From: Bacteroidales bacterium
GTDB lineage: Bacteria > Bacteroidota > Bacteroidia > Bacteroidales > UBA932
Reading direction: 5' to 3'
DNA: 20,265 bases
Assembly (NCBI GenBank): GCA_017554135.1
Contig: JAFZIX010000203.1
Location: 1-20,265, forward strand
The translations under genes and the position numbers were made by a program. The notes under the pieces were generated by a model. That model saw only the letters and a list, made by a program, of their open reading frames with translations. It was not told the origin of the DNA and ran no database searches. Positions 14,561-20,265 of the stretch are shown here, one piece after another. Every line of letters starts with the position of its first letter. Position 1 is the first letter of the stretch.

Positions 14561-15943
14561 TTAAAAATCGATTTCGAAACGCATTGCCACCATCTGGTAG
14601 TCTACGCCAGCCTTGCCAACGGTCTTGTAAGGATTCTTGGTAGGAGTGCCGTCGGCAGCGACGCCACAGGTGAACTTGTTGCCCTTTCCGGAGCAGAAGC
14701 GGTCGTTGTCGTTGTACTGCCAGTTGAGCTGAACTTTCACGTGGTCGTTGATATAGTAGTTGAGGCCGAGGGCATAAGCCATGCTGGAGCCGCCCATGAT
14801 TTTCTGGTCGTTGCCTGCCAGCGCTTTGTCGGCATTGAGGTCGAGGAATTCCACGCGGCCGCAGAGTTCGACATCTCCCCATTTCTGGCCCCTCTTCACG
14901 CGGGTGAACTTGGCGCCCGCGCCGTCATAGCGCTGAGTGCCGCCGAAGAGCAGATATCCGCCTTGCACATACCAGCCGAAGAAATTCTTGCCGGTGCCGT
15001 CGGGCAGGATGGTGGTGTTGCCCATGTAGACAGCCTCTCCGCGGAAGCCCTTCCAATAACCGGCAAGTTCACCGGTGTAGCGGTAATAGTGGTCGAAGGC
15101 GAAATCGCCGGTATCAATATATTTCTTGCGGTGGATATTAGTGGAGTTGCGGGCGCTGTAGCGCATTTTCCCATAAGTTTCGTCAGAGGTTTTGGGCTCG
15201 CGGTAAGATGCTGCGACGCCAAGGTGCATTCCCCAGTCATCCTTGTTCCAACCGGGCTGATAGATTCCCTTGAAGGTGTAGGTGAGGCCTTCGTCCGGGC
15301 CGGCGCCCTTGCTGGATTCTTCCACAAAACTACGGGTTTCTTCACCTTCGATTTCCGGACCCATAATGCCGAGATTCAGGAACACTCCCTTGCTGTAGTA
15401 GTTGGCGTTGAATCCCAAATGGCGGGAAGGGGCCAAAGCAGAGCATACCATAGGACGTTCGATGAACTGCAGGTAGCGGGAAGAGTTGTTTCTCTGAATC
15501 GAGAAGATTTCCTTAAAACTACCCACCTGGAAAGTGAATTTCTCAAAGCCTGTGTAGCGGATGATAGCATCTTTGAGTTCGAACACGCCGTTAGCCATAT
15601 CCATATCCACTTCTCCATACCAGTTCTTGTCGATTTGTGCTTTGACGGCAAAACGGGCGCGGCGAACAGAGAGGCCGTTGGAGATTTGCTCGTTTGCGGG
15701 AAGCCAGTCGGGTTCGCCGAAATAAATGGCACCATCGGTCTGTACACGATTGTCGAACCAGATCTTATAACCGGAGTCTCCCTTTGAGCGGAGCACCAGG
15801 ATTCCGTCCTGAGCCTCAGCCTGCAGGGGGTCGATGTCGACCTTTACGCCGTATTGGTTATACTGCTCATTCTGCTCTTTCTGCGCATTCGCCGAGAATG
15901 CTGCAGCGACCAGAAGTGCGAAAATTAAAGATACTTTACGCAT
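14561..15943 (-). CDS. OprO/OprP-family (phosphate/polyphosphate-selective type) porin
   Basis: The 460-residue outer-membrane protein has a signal peptide (1-20, cleavage after SANA before QKEQ). The porin O/P pattern follows: GYKIWFDNRVQTDGAIYF early in the barrel, then LSVRRARFAVKAQIDKNWYGEVDMDMANG with ELKDAIIRYTGFEKFTFQVGSFKEIFSI, the block that marks this family. It ends in alternating strands closing with VAMRFEIDF, a C-terminal Phe as expected for BAM recognition. Pseudomonas OprP and OprO take up phosphate and polyphosphate; Bacteroidota homologues are annotated by similarity and their substrates are mostly untested. It is the first gene of the seven-gene minus-strand cluster, preceded by the ychF terminator, so transcription probably starts in the 50 bp upstream. 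No clean TAnnTTTG box is seen there. Confidence 0.85.
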   Translation of the reverse strand: MRKVSLIFALLVAAAFSANAQKEQNEQYNQYGVKVDIDPLQAEAQDGILVLRSKGDSGYKIWFDNRVQTDGAIYFGEPDWLPANEQISNGLSVRRARFAVKAQIDKNWYGEVDMDMANGVFELKDAIIRYTGFEKFTFQVGSFKEIFSIQRNNSSRYLQFIERPMVCSALAPSRHLGFNANYYSKGVFLNLGIMGPEIEGEETRSFVEESSKGAGPDEGLTYTFKGIYQPGWNKDDWGMHLGVAASYREPKTSDETYGKMRYSARNSTNIHRKKYIDTGDFAFDHYYRYTGELAGYWKGFRGEAVYMGNTTILPDGTGKNFFGWYVQGGYLLFGGTQRYDGAGAKFTRVKRGQKWGDVELCGRVEFLDLNADKALAGNDQKIMGGSSMAYALGLNYYINDHVKVQLNWQYNDNDRFCSGKGNKFTCGVAADGTPTKNPYKTVGKAGVDYQMVAMRFEIDF

Positions 15944-15993
15944 TGGTTAAGTGTTTAAATAGGTTATTCAAATCGCTAATATAGTGTTTTTCT

Positions 15994-16022
15994 AAAAAAA
16001 ATGTTCAGGCTTTAGCCTAAAC
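15994..16022 (-). terminator. Rho-independent terminator of ychF
   Basis: On the minus strand, GTTTAGGC and GCCTGAAC pair over eight positions (one G-T wobble) around the loop TAAA (16003-16022), followed by a run of eight T (15994-16001). The ychF stop codon TAG lies within the 5' arm. This separates the barrel-ychF unit from the downstream porin cluster on the same strand. Confidence 0.85.
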
Positions 16023-17120
16023 ATTAAAGAGGAAGTGCATTATGTCGCCGTCTTGAACCACGTATTCTTTCCCTTCTATTCCCATCTTTCCGGCGGCCCG
16101 GCAGGCGGATTCTGATTTCAGCGTCACAAAGTCTTCATACTTAATCACTTCCGCTCGGATGAATCCTTTTTCGAAGTCGGTGTGGATGACGCCGGCGGCC
16201 CTGGGGGCCTTGTCTCCGGCGTGGATGGTCCAGGCGCGGCACTCGTCGGCACCGGCGGTGAAGAAGGTCCTGAGGCCCAGCAGACGGTAGGCCCCCTGGA
16301 TCAGACGGACTACTCCGGATTCCTCCAGCCCCAGTTCGTCCAGGAACATCTTCCTATCTTCAAAGTCCTCTATTTCAGCGATTTCCGACTCGGTTCTGGC
16401 GGCGATTACAAGAATCTCCGCGTCCTCGTCCTTAACCGCCTCGCGCACGGCATCCACATAGGCATTGCCCTTTGCGGCGGATGCGTCGTCCACGTTGCAT
16501 ACGTACATCACCGGCTTGTTGGTGAGGAGGTAGAGGTCCTTTGCCATAGCCGCCTCTTCCTCGTTGTTGGGCGCCACGGTCCGGCAGGATTTCCCGGCCT
16601 GCAGCGCCTCGCGATAGCGGTAAAGCAGGTCGCAGAGTTTCTTTGCCTCCTTGTCCCCGCCGGTCTTGGCGGCCTTTTCCGCCTTGGCCAGCCGGTTCTC
16701 CACCGTCTCCAGGTCCTTGATCTGCAGTTCCAGGTCCACCACTTCTTTATCGCGCACCGGGTCCACGCTGCCGTCCACGTGCACTATGTTGCCGTCGTCG
16801 AAGCAGCGCAGCACGTGCAGGATGGCATCGCATTCGCGGATGTTCGCGAGGAATTGGTTACCCAGGCCCTCGCCCTTGCTCGCGCCCTTCACCAGGCCGG
16901 CGATGTCCACGATGTCCACCGTTGCCGGGATGGTGCGCTGCGGATGGCAGATTTCTGTGAGCACGTCCAGCCTGCGGTCCGGCACGTTGGTCGAACCGAG
17001 GTTGGGTTCTATGGTGCAGAAAGGGAAATTGGCACTTTGCGCCTTCCCGGAACTAACGCAATTGAAGAGGGTGGATTTGCCCACATTAGGCAATCCCACT
17101 ATACCACATTTAAGACTCAT
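16017..17120 (-). CDS. ychF: Ribosome-associated P-loop ATPase/GTPase YchF (Obg-family, OLA1 orthologue)
   Basis: YchF is a universally conserved HAS-type P-loop NTPase that binds ribosomes and affects translation and stress responses; it prefers ATP over GTP. The 367-residue product is full length. It has G1 GLPNVGKST at 9-17, the FPFCTIEPN switch I region at 32-40, and DIVDIAGLVKGAS at 69-81. A coiled helical insert follows (about 125-175), then the G4-equivalent NVDD at 209-212 (NxxE in E. coli YchF), and a C-terminal TGS domain (about 283-366; GVIHTDFEKGFIRAEVI). The start is ATG 17120, nine bases after the stop of a small barrel protein. A strong terminator overlaps its stop. Confidence 0.96.
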   Translation of the reverse strand: MSLKCGIVGLPNVGKSTLFNCVSSGKAQSANFPFCTIEPNLGSTNVPDRRLDVLTEICHPQRTIPATVDIVDIAGLVKGASKGEGLGNQFLANIRECDAILHVLRCFDDGNIVHVDGSVDPVRDKEVVDLELQIKDLETVENRLAKAEKAAKTGGDKEAKKLCDLLYRYREALQAGKSCRTVAPNNEEEAAMAKDLYLLTNKPVMYVCNVDDASAAKGNAYVDAVREAVKDEDAEILVIAARTESEIAEIEDFEDRKMFLDELGLEESGVVRLIQGAYRLLGLRTFFTAGADECRAWTIHAGDKAPRAAGVIHTDFEKGFIRAEVIKYEDFVTLKSESACRAAGKMGIEGKEYVVQDGDIMHFLFNV

Positions 17121-17129
17121 TTTCCTTTA

Positions 17130-17705
17130 TTAAAAACGCCAGCCCAAACCGGCACGTACGCCGGTATAATTAAGGCCTATACCCACTTCCACAAGGCCGA
17201 AAAACTTCTGCCCGAATTCTACGCCAATAGGGTTCAGCTGTACATTCGGCAACACATCGCTATCTGCGTCCGGGCTGAAGATTATTCCACCTTCAAGAGA
17301 CCCGTACAGTTTGACTTTCGGGCGATATAGATAGTTGCAGCGCCCCACTGCCGTAACGGGAATCAACACTAAAGAAGCGGGGTCTCCTTTTTCTGTCCCA
17401 TCGGCATTATAGACATGTGCCGTAAGCCCGCAATAGCCGACGTTGAAGCCCAGGGACCATCTGGTATTGAATGAATATATGCCTTCAAGCGACACATAGG
17501 GAGGGAAATCAACCTTGGAAGTCTCGCCGGCATCCTGGTCTGCGGAAAGGCCGACACCGATAGCCAGCCAGGGCAAAGCCACTAAAGGAACGGTGGGATA
17601 ATATGCTGCACTGACGCGATAGGTCCACTTCTCGTCCGCCGGTTCGCTTGCAAATGCTGACGCTGTTACAGCGCACAAAATAATGATGGTAAGCAATTTT
17701 TTCAT
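17130..17705 (-). CDS. Small outer-membrane beta-barrel protein, uncharacterised
   Basis: The product (191 residues from ATG 17705) has a signal peptide (MKKLLTIIILCAVTASAFA before SEPADE). About eight amphipathic strands with many Tyr, Gly and Val follow (YRVSAAYYP, YVSLEGIYSF, SLGFNVGYCGL, LVEVGIGLNYTGVRAGLGWRF), ending in a terminal Phe. This fits a small OmpW/OmpA-like barrel of Bacteroidota. The frame opens at 17732, but ATGs at 17714, 17711 and 17705 follow each other, and the promoter box at 17730-17737 lies over the longer start. The later starts, which give a regular signal peptide, are therefore preferred. It is nine bases upstream of ychF and probably shares its transcript, although no functional link is known. 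Confidence 0.75.
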   Translation of the reverse strand: MKKLLTIIILCAVTASAFASEPADEKWTYRVSAAYYPTVPLVALPWLAIGVGLSADQDAGETSKVDFPPYVSLEGIYSFNTRWSLGFNVGYCGLTAHVYNADGTEKGDPASLVLIPVTAVGRCNYLYRPKVKLYGSLEGGIIFSPDADSDVLPNVQLNPIGVEFGQKFFGLVEVGIGLNYTGVRAGLGWRF

Positions 17706-17729
17706 AATCATCATTTTTGGTTCAACTCC

Positions 17730-17759
17730 CAAAGGTACAGAATTTTATCCATACGCAAA
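17730..17759 (-). promoter_or_regulatory. Promoter of the barrel-ychF operon
   Basis: On the minus strand TACCTTTG (17730-17737) matches the -7 consensus, and TTTG (17756-17759) lies 18 bases upstream as the -33 element, slightly closer than the usual 19-21. This is the most complete promoter in the window, and it argues against the start at 17732. Confidence 0.65.
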
Positions 17760-17818
17760 CTTAAATTACGTTTGCAGCACGCAAACATTTTTAAGTTTCA
17801 GGGGGTATTTTTAAGTTT
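17755..17818. repeat. Alternating GCAAAC/GTTTGC repeats and a 12-bp direct repeat in the barrel-EEP divergent spacer
   Basis: GCAAAC occurs at 17755-17760 and 17781-17786, with its complement GTTTGC at 17770-17775 between them, so two overlapping inverted repeats form. ATTTTTAAGTTT is repeated at 17787-17798 and 17807-17818, a 20-base period. The arrangement suggests protein binding between the two divergent genes. The GCAAAC copy at 17755 overlaps the -33 element of the minus-strand promoter. Confidence 0.55.
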
Positions 17819-17826
17819 ACTTGGCT

Positions 17827-17834
17827 TATGTTTG
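17827..17834 (+). promoter_or_regulatory. TAnnTTTG match over the EEP gene start
   Basis: TATGTTTG fits the -7 consensus but overlaps the first possible ATG (17828). If it is used, translation would have to begin at ATG 17840 or later, giving an almost leaderless message. No -33 element is evident, so this may be chance. Confidence 0.3.
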
Positions 17835-18865
17835 CCCCCATGTTAGCAATATTTTTGTTCCTGTTTTTCGGGTTCCCCGCTGCTATTGGCGGGGAACCTG
17901 ATTACCTTTGCATGTTTTGGAATGTGGAGAACCTGTTCGAAGATCGGCCGCATTTCCGGGACAAATGCAACGGAATCGCCAAGACCATCTGCCTCGCGGG
18001 GGATGAGTTCGGCCGGATGCCGGATATAATCGGCCTGGCAGAGGTGGAGAATGAGGCTGTTGTGCGGAAACTGGTTTCAGGCACCGTGTTGCGCGGCCTC
18101 GATTATGGCATCGTCCATTACGATTCCCCCGACCGTCGCGGCATAGACTGCGCCCTTCTCTACCGCCGCAGCAAGTTCCGCATTCTCCATAGCAAGCCCT
18201 GCCATCTCGCCGACTCCTCCAGACGTTTGCTCCCAACCCGCGATATCTTGTTGGCAGTTCTTGAACCGGTGGCACTGTCGGATGGTCTACCCCCTGAAGG
18301 GCGTGCCACCCGCGGCACGGAAGCGGGGGCTGCGATGGGGCTGGCTTGCGAAAAAGCAATGCAGGTACCGGGCTCCCCCTGTGGGACACGGACCTGCCCT
18401 TTGCTTTTTGCGGATGGCCCCAGCGGCCCCATCGCAGTACTAGTAAACCATCATCCTTCTAAGGTTGGAAAAGGGTCGGAGGAGAGGCGGAAGATAGCGA
18501 TGGACAGGCTGATGTTTCTAAGGGATTCGCTGCTTGCGGAGGGGATAAGCAGGATTGTGGCGGTCGGGGATTTCAACGACGAGGTAATTCCGGCAGAAGG
18601 GGTGGAAGCGGCATACCCGAAAGGCGCCGGCACCATCAAATTCCATGGAAAATGGGAAAAGATCGACGGCTGCCCGGTGCTGGAAGGCCTTGAAGCCCGC
18701 GAACACATCTTCGCCCCGCCGCACCTCTCCACCCCCGACACCCGCCACTCCGGCCTCAAACCCCTCCGCACCTTCTCCGGCCCCCGCTACCTCGGCGGCC
18801 TCTCCGATCACTACCCAATACTGCTCGAGTTAGTTACCAGATATTCCAGAGGATGTCATCCATAG
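17828..18865 (+). CDS. Secreted endonuclease/exonuclease/phosphatase (EEP) family protein with in-frame insert
   Basis: EEP enzymes are Mg-dependent phosphodiesterases or phosphatases acting on nucleic acids, lipids or inositol phosphates. The 345-residue product has a signal peptide (to about residue 20). All EEP motifs follow: FWNVENLFE at 30-38, DIIGLAEVEN at 66-75 (catalytic Glu), SPDRRGIDCALLYR at 100-113, NHHPSK at 207-212, VAVGDFND at 244-251 and LSDHYP near the end. It belongs to the Bacteroidota secreted EEP group, in which the C-terminus normally ends near SDHYPILLEL; here about nine extra residues run into the convergent gene. Residues about 150-200 are Gly/Pro/Cys-rich and unlike the family; they coincide with a palindromic DNA insert. 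ATG 17828 or 17840 are both possible starts. Confidence 0.85.
   Translation: MFAPMLAIFLFLFFGFPAAIGGEPDYLCMFWNVENLFEDRPHFRDKCNGIAKTICLAGDEFGRMPDIIGLAEVENEAVVRKLVSGTVLRGLDYGIVHYDSPDRRGIDCALLYRRSKFRILHSKPCHLADSSRRLLPTRDILLAVLEPVALSDGLPPEGRATRGTEAGAAMGLACEKAMQVPGSPCGTRTCPLLFADGPSGPIAVLVNHHPSKVGKGSEERRKIAMDRLMFLRDSLLAEGISRIVAVGDFNDEVIPAEGVEAAYPKGAGTIKFHGKWEKIDGCPVLEGLEAREHIFAPPHLSTPDTRHSGLKPLRTFSGPRYLGGLSDHYPILLELVTRYSRGCHP
18330..18437. repeat. Imperfect 108-bp palindrome inside the EEP gene
   Basis: Three blocks match their reverse complement in nested order: CTGCGATGGGGC (18330-18341) with GCCCCATCGCAG (18426-18437), AAAAAGCAA (18351-18359) with TTGCTTTTT (18401-18409), and GCAGGT (18361-18366) with ACCTGC (18392-18397). 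The centre lies near 18380. It encodes residues about 168-203, a stretch the EEP family normally lacks, and a small GTGCC/GGCAC hairpin sits just upstream at 18303-18318. No second copy was seen in the window, and no clear target-site duplication. Confidence 0.7.
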
Positions 18866-19238
18866 TCAAAGGCTCTGCCTTAGTCTTCTTAAGAACTTTG
18901 CGAAAACGATAGACAAACGAAGGCCCATCCATCATGGGCTCCTTATACCAAAACTTCCATGTAAGGACACTATATTCAAAACCTTCTTCCAGACCCCACC
19001 CGTCTTTCTCCTCAAGATAGAGGGAACTCCATTTATCAGTATCCTTATGCGACACTACATATTCGGATACCATATTCCCAAGCGGATTAAGACCGTTATA
19101 AACACGCACGGTCAGGACGGCTTTTTCTTTCTTCTCATATTGGTCATCCTTTTGGCAGGAAGAGAAGCCGATCGTGAAAACGACCGCCAAAGCCAAGTAG
19201 ACAATACTCTTGATTAACGAGGCAATTAACGTTTTCAT
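18834..19238 (-). CDS. Small lipoprotein, DUF4377-like
   Basis: The 134-residue product has a long lipoprotein signal (hydrophobic about 11-25, lipobox GFSSC, Cys 28), a Lys/Asp/Glu-rich linker and one small domain. The region from about residue 70 (WSSLYLEEKDGWGLEEGFEY, then a strand, then MMDGPSFVYRFRKVLKKTK) follows the DUF4377 pattern 'W....I.GF.YE.GYEY.L.V....pp.Dgss..Y.L..vl.k'. DUF4377 has no known function. The gene is divergent from galK, with a shared promoter region of 94 bp. Its 3' end overlaps the EEP gene tail to tail by 32 bases. The ATG at 19238 is the only start that gives a complete signal peptide. Confidence 0.7.
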   Translation of the reverse strand: MKTLIASLIKSIVYLALAVVFTIGFSSCQKDDQYEKKEKAVLTVRVYNGLNPLGNMVSEYVVSHKDTDKWSSLYLEEKDGWGLEEGFEYSVLTWKFWYKEPMMDGPSFVYRFRKVLKKTKAEPLTMDDILWNIW

Positions 19239-19268
19239 ATAAGTTATGATGACATAAACAATACTCCG

Positions 19269-19301
19269 TTCGACAAAGATGGTAAAAAATCACTATCTTT
19301 G
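19269..19301. promoter_or_regulatory. Overlapping divergent promoters for galK and the DUF4377-like lipoprotein
   Basis: On the plus strand TTCG (19269-19272) and TATCTTTG (19294-19301), 21 bases apart, fit the -33 and -7 elements (one mismatch in the first). The -7 box is 31 bases before the galK ATG. On the minus strand CATCTTTG (19274-19281) is one mismatch from TAnnTTTG and 35 bases before the lipoprotein ATG. The two boxes form an inverted repeat (CAAAGAT and ATCTTTG), so the promoters overlap. Confidence 0.5.
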
Positions 19302-19332
19302 AAAGATTGAAAACAAATTAAAACACTATAAG

Positions 19333-20265
19333 ATGAAAACCAGAATCCACGAGAAATTCGTATCCCTCTTCGGAGAAGGCGGACAGGTGTTCGCATCTGC
19401 CGGCCGCATCAACCTTATCGGCGAGCACACCGACTATAACGGCGGTTACGTGTTCCCCGGTGCCATCGACAAAGGCATTATGGCCGAGATCAAACTTAAC
19501 GGCACAAACAAGGTCCACGCATTTAGCCTGGACTACAATGCCCAGACTGAATTCGGACTGAACGAGGAAGACATCCCCAAGGAGCAGTGGGCACGCTACA
19601 TCTTCGGCGTCTGCCGCGAGACCATCAAGCGCGGCGGAAAGGTCGAGGGCTTCGACACCGTGTTCGCGGGAGATGTTCCCCTCGGTGCCGGCCTCTCTTC
19701 TTCCGCAGCCCTCGAGAGCACCTTCGCTTTCGCACTGAACGAACTCTTCGGCAATGGCATCGACAAGTTCGAACTTGCCAAGATAGGGCAGAGCACAGAG
19801 CATAATTACTGCGGCGTAAAGTGCGGCATCATGGACCAGTTCGCCTCCTGCTTCGGCAAGGCGGGGTGCCTGATCCGCCTCAACTGCAAAACGCTGGAAT
19901 ACAAATACTTCCCCTTCAACCCCAAAGGCTACAAACTCGTTCTCGTGGACTCCTGCGTGAAGCATGAACTCGCCTCCAGCGCATACAACAAGCGCCGCGA
20001 ATCCTGCGAGAACGCCGCCGCTGCCATCCGCAAGAACCACCCCGAGGTGGAGTTCCTGAGCGATGCCAAGCGCGTGTGGCTGGATGAGGTTCGGGACCAG
20101 ATTCCCGAAGAGGATTTCCTCCGCGCAGAGTATGTGATCGGCGAGGTCCAGCGTGTGCTGGATGTCTGCGACGCCCTCGAGAGGGATGATTACGAGACCG
20201 TCGGTGAGATGATGTACCAGACCCACTTTGGCATGAGCCGCCTCTATGAGGTCAGCTGCGAAGAA
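19333..20265 (+). CDS. galK: Galactokinase GalK (3' end beyond window)
   Basis: GalK phosphorylates galactose to galactose-1-phosphate in the Leloir pathway. Reading from ATG 19333 gives 311 codons open to the window end. The galactokinase signature GRINLIGEHTDY is at 24-35, followed by NGGYVFPGAID. The GHMP kinase ATP-binding motif PLGAGLSSSAALE is at 116-128, and the catalytic-Asp loop GIMDQFAS lies near 174-181. VLVDSCVKHELASSAYNKRR follows. The third GHMP motif near the C-terminus (full length about 385) lies beyond the window. The gene is divergent from the DUF4377-like lipoprotein, with a TATCTTTG box 31 bases before its start. No galactose operon partner is visible upstream. Confidence 0.95.
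   Translation, partial: MKTRIHEKFVSLFGEGGQVFASAGRINLIGEHTDYNGGYVFPGAIDKGIMAEIKLNGTNKVHAFSLDYNAQTEFGLNEEDIPKEQWARYIFGVCRETIKRGGKVEGFDTVFAGDVPLGAGLSSSAALESTFAFALNELFGNGIDKFELAKIGQSTEHNYCGVKCGIMDQFASCFGKAGCLIRLNCKTLEYKYFPFNPKGYKLVLVDSCVKHELASSAYNKRRESCENAAAAIRKNHPEVEFLSDAKRVWLDEVRDQIPEEDFLRAEYVIGEVQRVLDVCDALERDDYETVGEMMYQTHFGMSRLYEVSCEE

Noticed and set aside
14741..15787. 348-codon plus-strand frame opposite the porin
   Set aside because: Antisense of an intact porin with signal peptide and C-terminal Phe.
16182..17330. 382-codon plus-strand frame opposite ychF
   Set aside because: Spans ychF and runs into the barrel gene; no recognisable domain.
17706..17732. Upstream ATG of the small barrel protein
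   Set aside because: It overlaps the -7 promoter box, and the later ATGs give a standard signal peptide.
18330..18437. Insertion sequence or transcription terminator
   Set aside because: No transposase, no T run and no target duplication; the reading frame continues through it.
1..20265. tRNA, rRNA, riboswitch, CRISPR array or prophage
   Set aside because: No cloverleaf, regularly spaced repeat array, known aptamer core or phage gene was recognised by reading both strands.

Overview
The window looks like a chromosomal segment of an uncultured or gut-type member of the Bacteroidales (Bacteroidota). Reasons: several genes are preceded by the Bacteroidota -7 promoter box TAnnTTTG; most starts lack a clear Shine-Dalgarno; there are many lipoproteins and outer-membrane proteins; and a coaX - barrel - TPR - lptC - ppiD block of the kind found in this order is present. 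I cannot name a genus. Genes are dense, with no intergenic stretch over about 250 bases, and no tRNA, rRNA, CRISPR array, IS element or prophage gene was seen.

Layout. (1) 1-182, minus: the 5' end of ruvB, cut by the window edge. A 245-bp AT-rich divergent spacer (183-427) separates it from mfd. (2) 428-9799, plus: mfd, then coaX with its own promoter-like box, an outer-membrane barrel, a TPR protein, lptC and a ppiD/SurA-type chaperone. Apart from coaX and mfd, this block concerns the cell envelope: LPS transport, periplasmic folding and an outer-membrane protein. (3) 9796-15943, minus: a seven-gene cluster with gaps of 38 bp or less, and several overlaps. In transcription order it holds an OprO/P-type porin, a lamin-tail-domain lipoprotein, a diverged CYTH-like protein, a canonical CYTH triphosphatase-like protein, an SdiA-regulated (YjiK-type) beta-propeller lipoprotein, a DASS/SLC13 anion permease and an MgtC/SapB membrane protein. 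(4) 16017-17705, minus: a small outer-membrane barrel followed by ychF and a clear rho-independent terminator. (5) 17828-18865, plus: a secreted endonuclease/exonuclease/phosphatase-family enzyme carrying an in-frame palindromic insert. (6) 18834-19238, minus: a small DUF4377-like lipoprotein. (7) 19333 to the end, plus: galactokinase, cut by the window edge.

The most interesting region is the 6.1-kb minus-strand cluster. Each family in it can be linked to phosphate, polyphosphate or polyanion handling: a porin of the phosphate/polyphosphate family, a triphosphate-tunnel enzyme beside a diverged second copy, a phytase-like propeller lipoprotein, a permease with atypical DASS signatures, and MgtC. 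I infer an envelope-to-cytosol phosphorus or organic-anion acquisition system; the substrate is unproven. A second notable item is a roughly 108-bp imperfect palindrome inside the EEP phosphatase gene that keeps the reading frame open, reminiscent of palindromic elements inserted into coding sequence.
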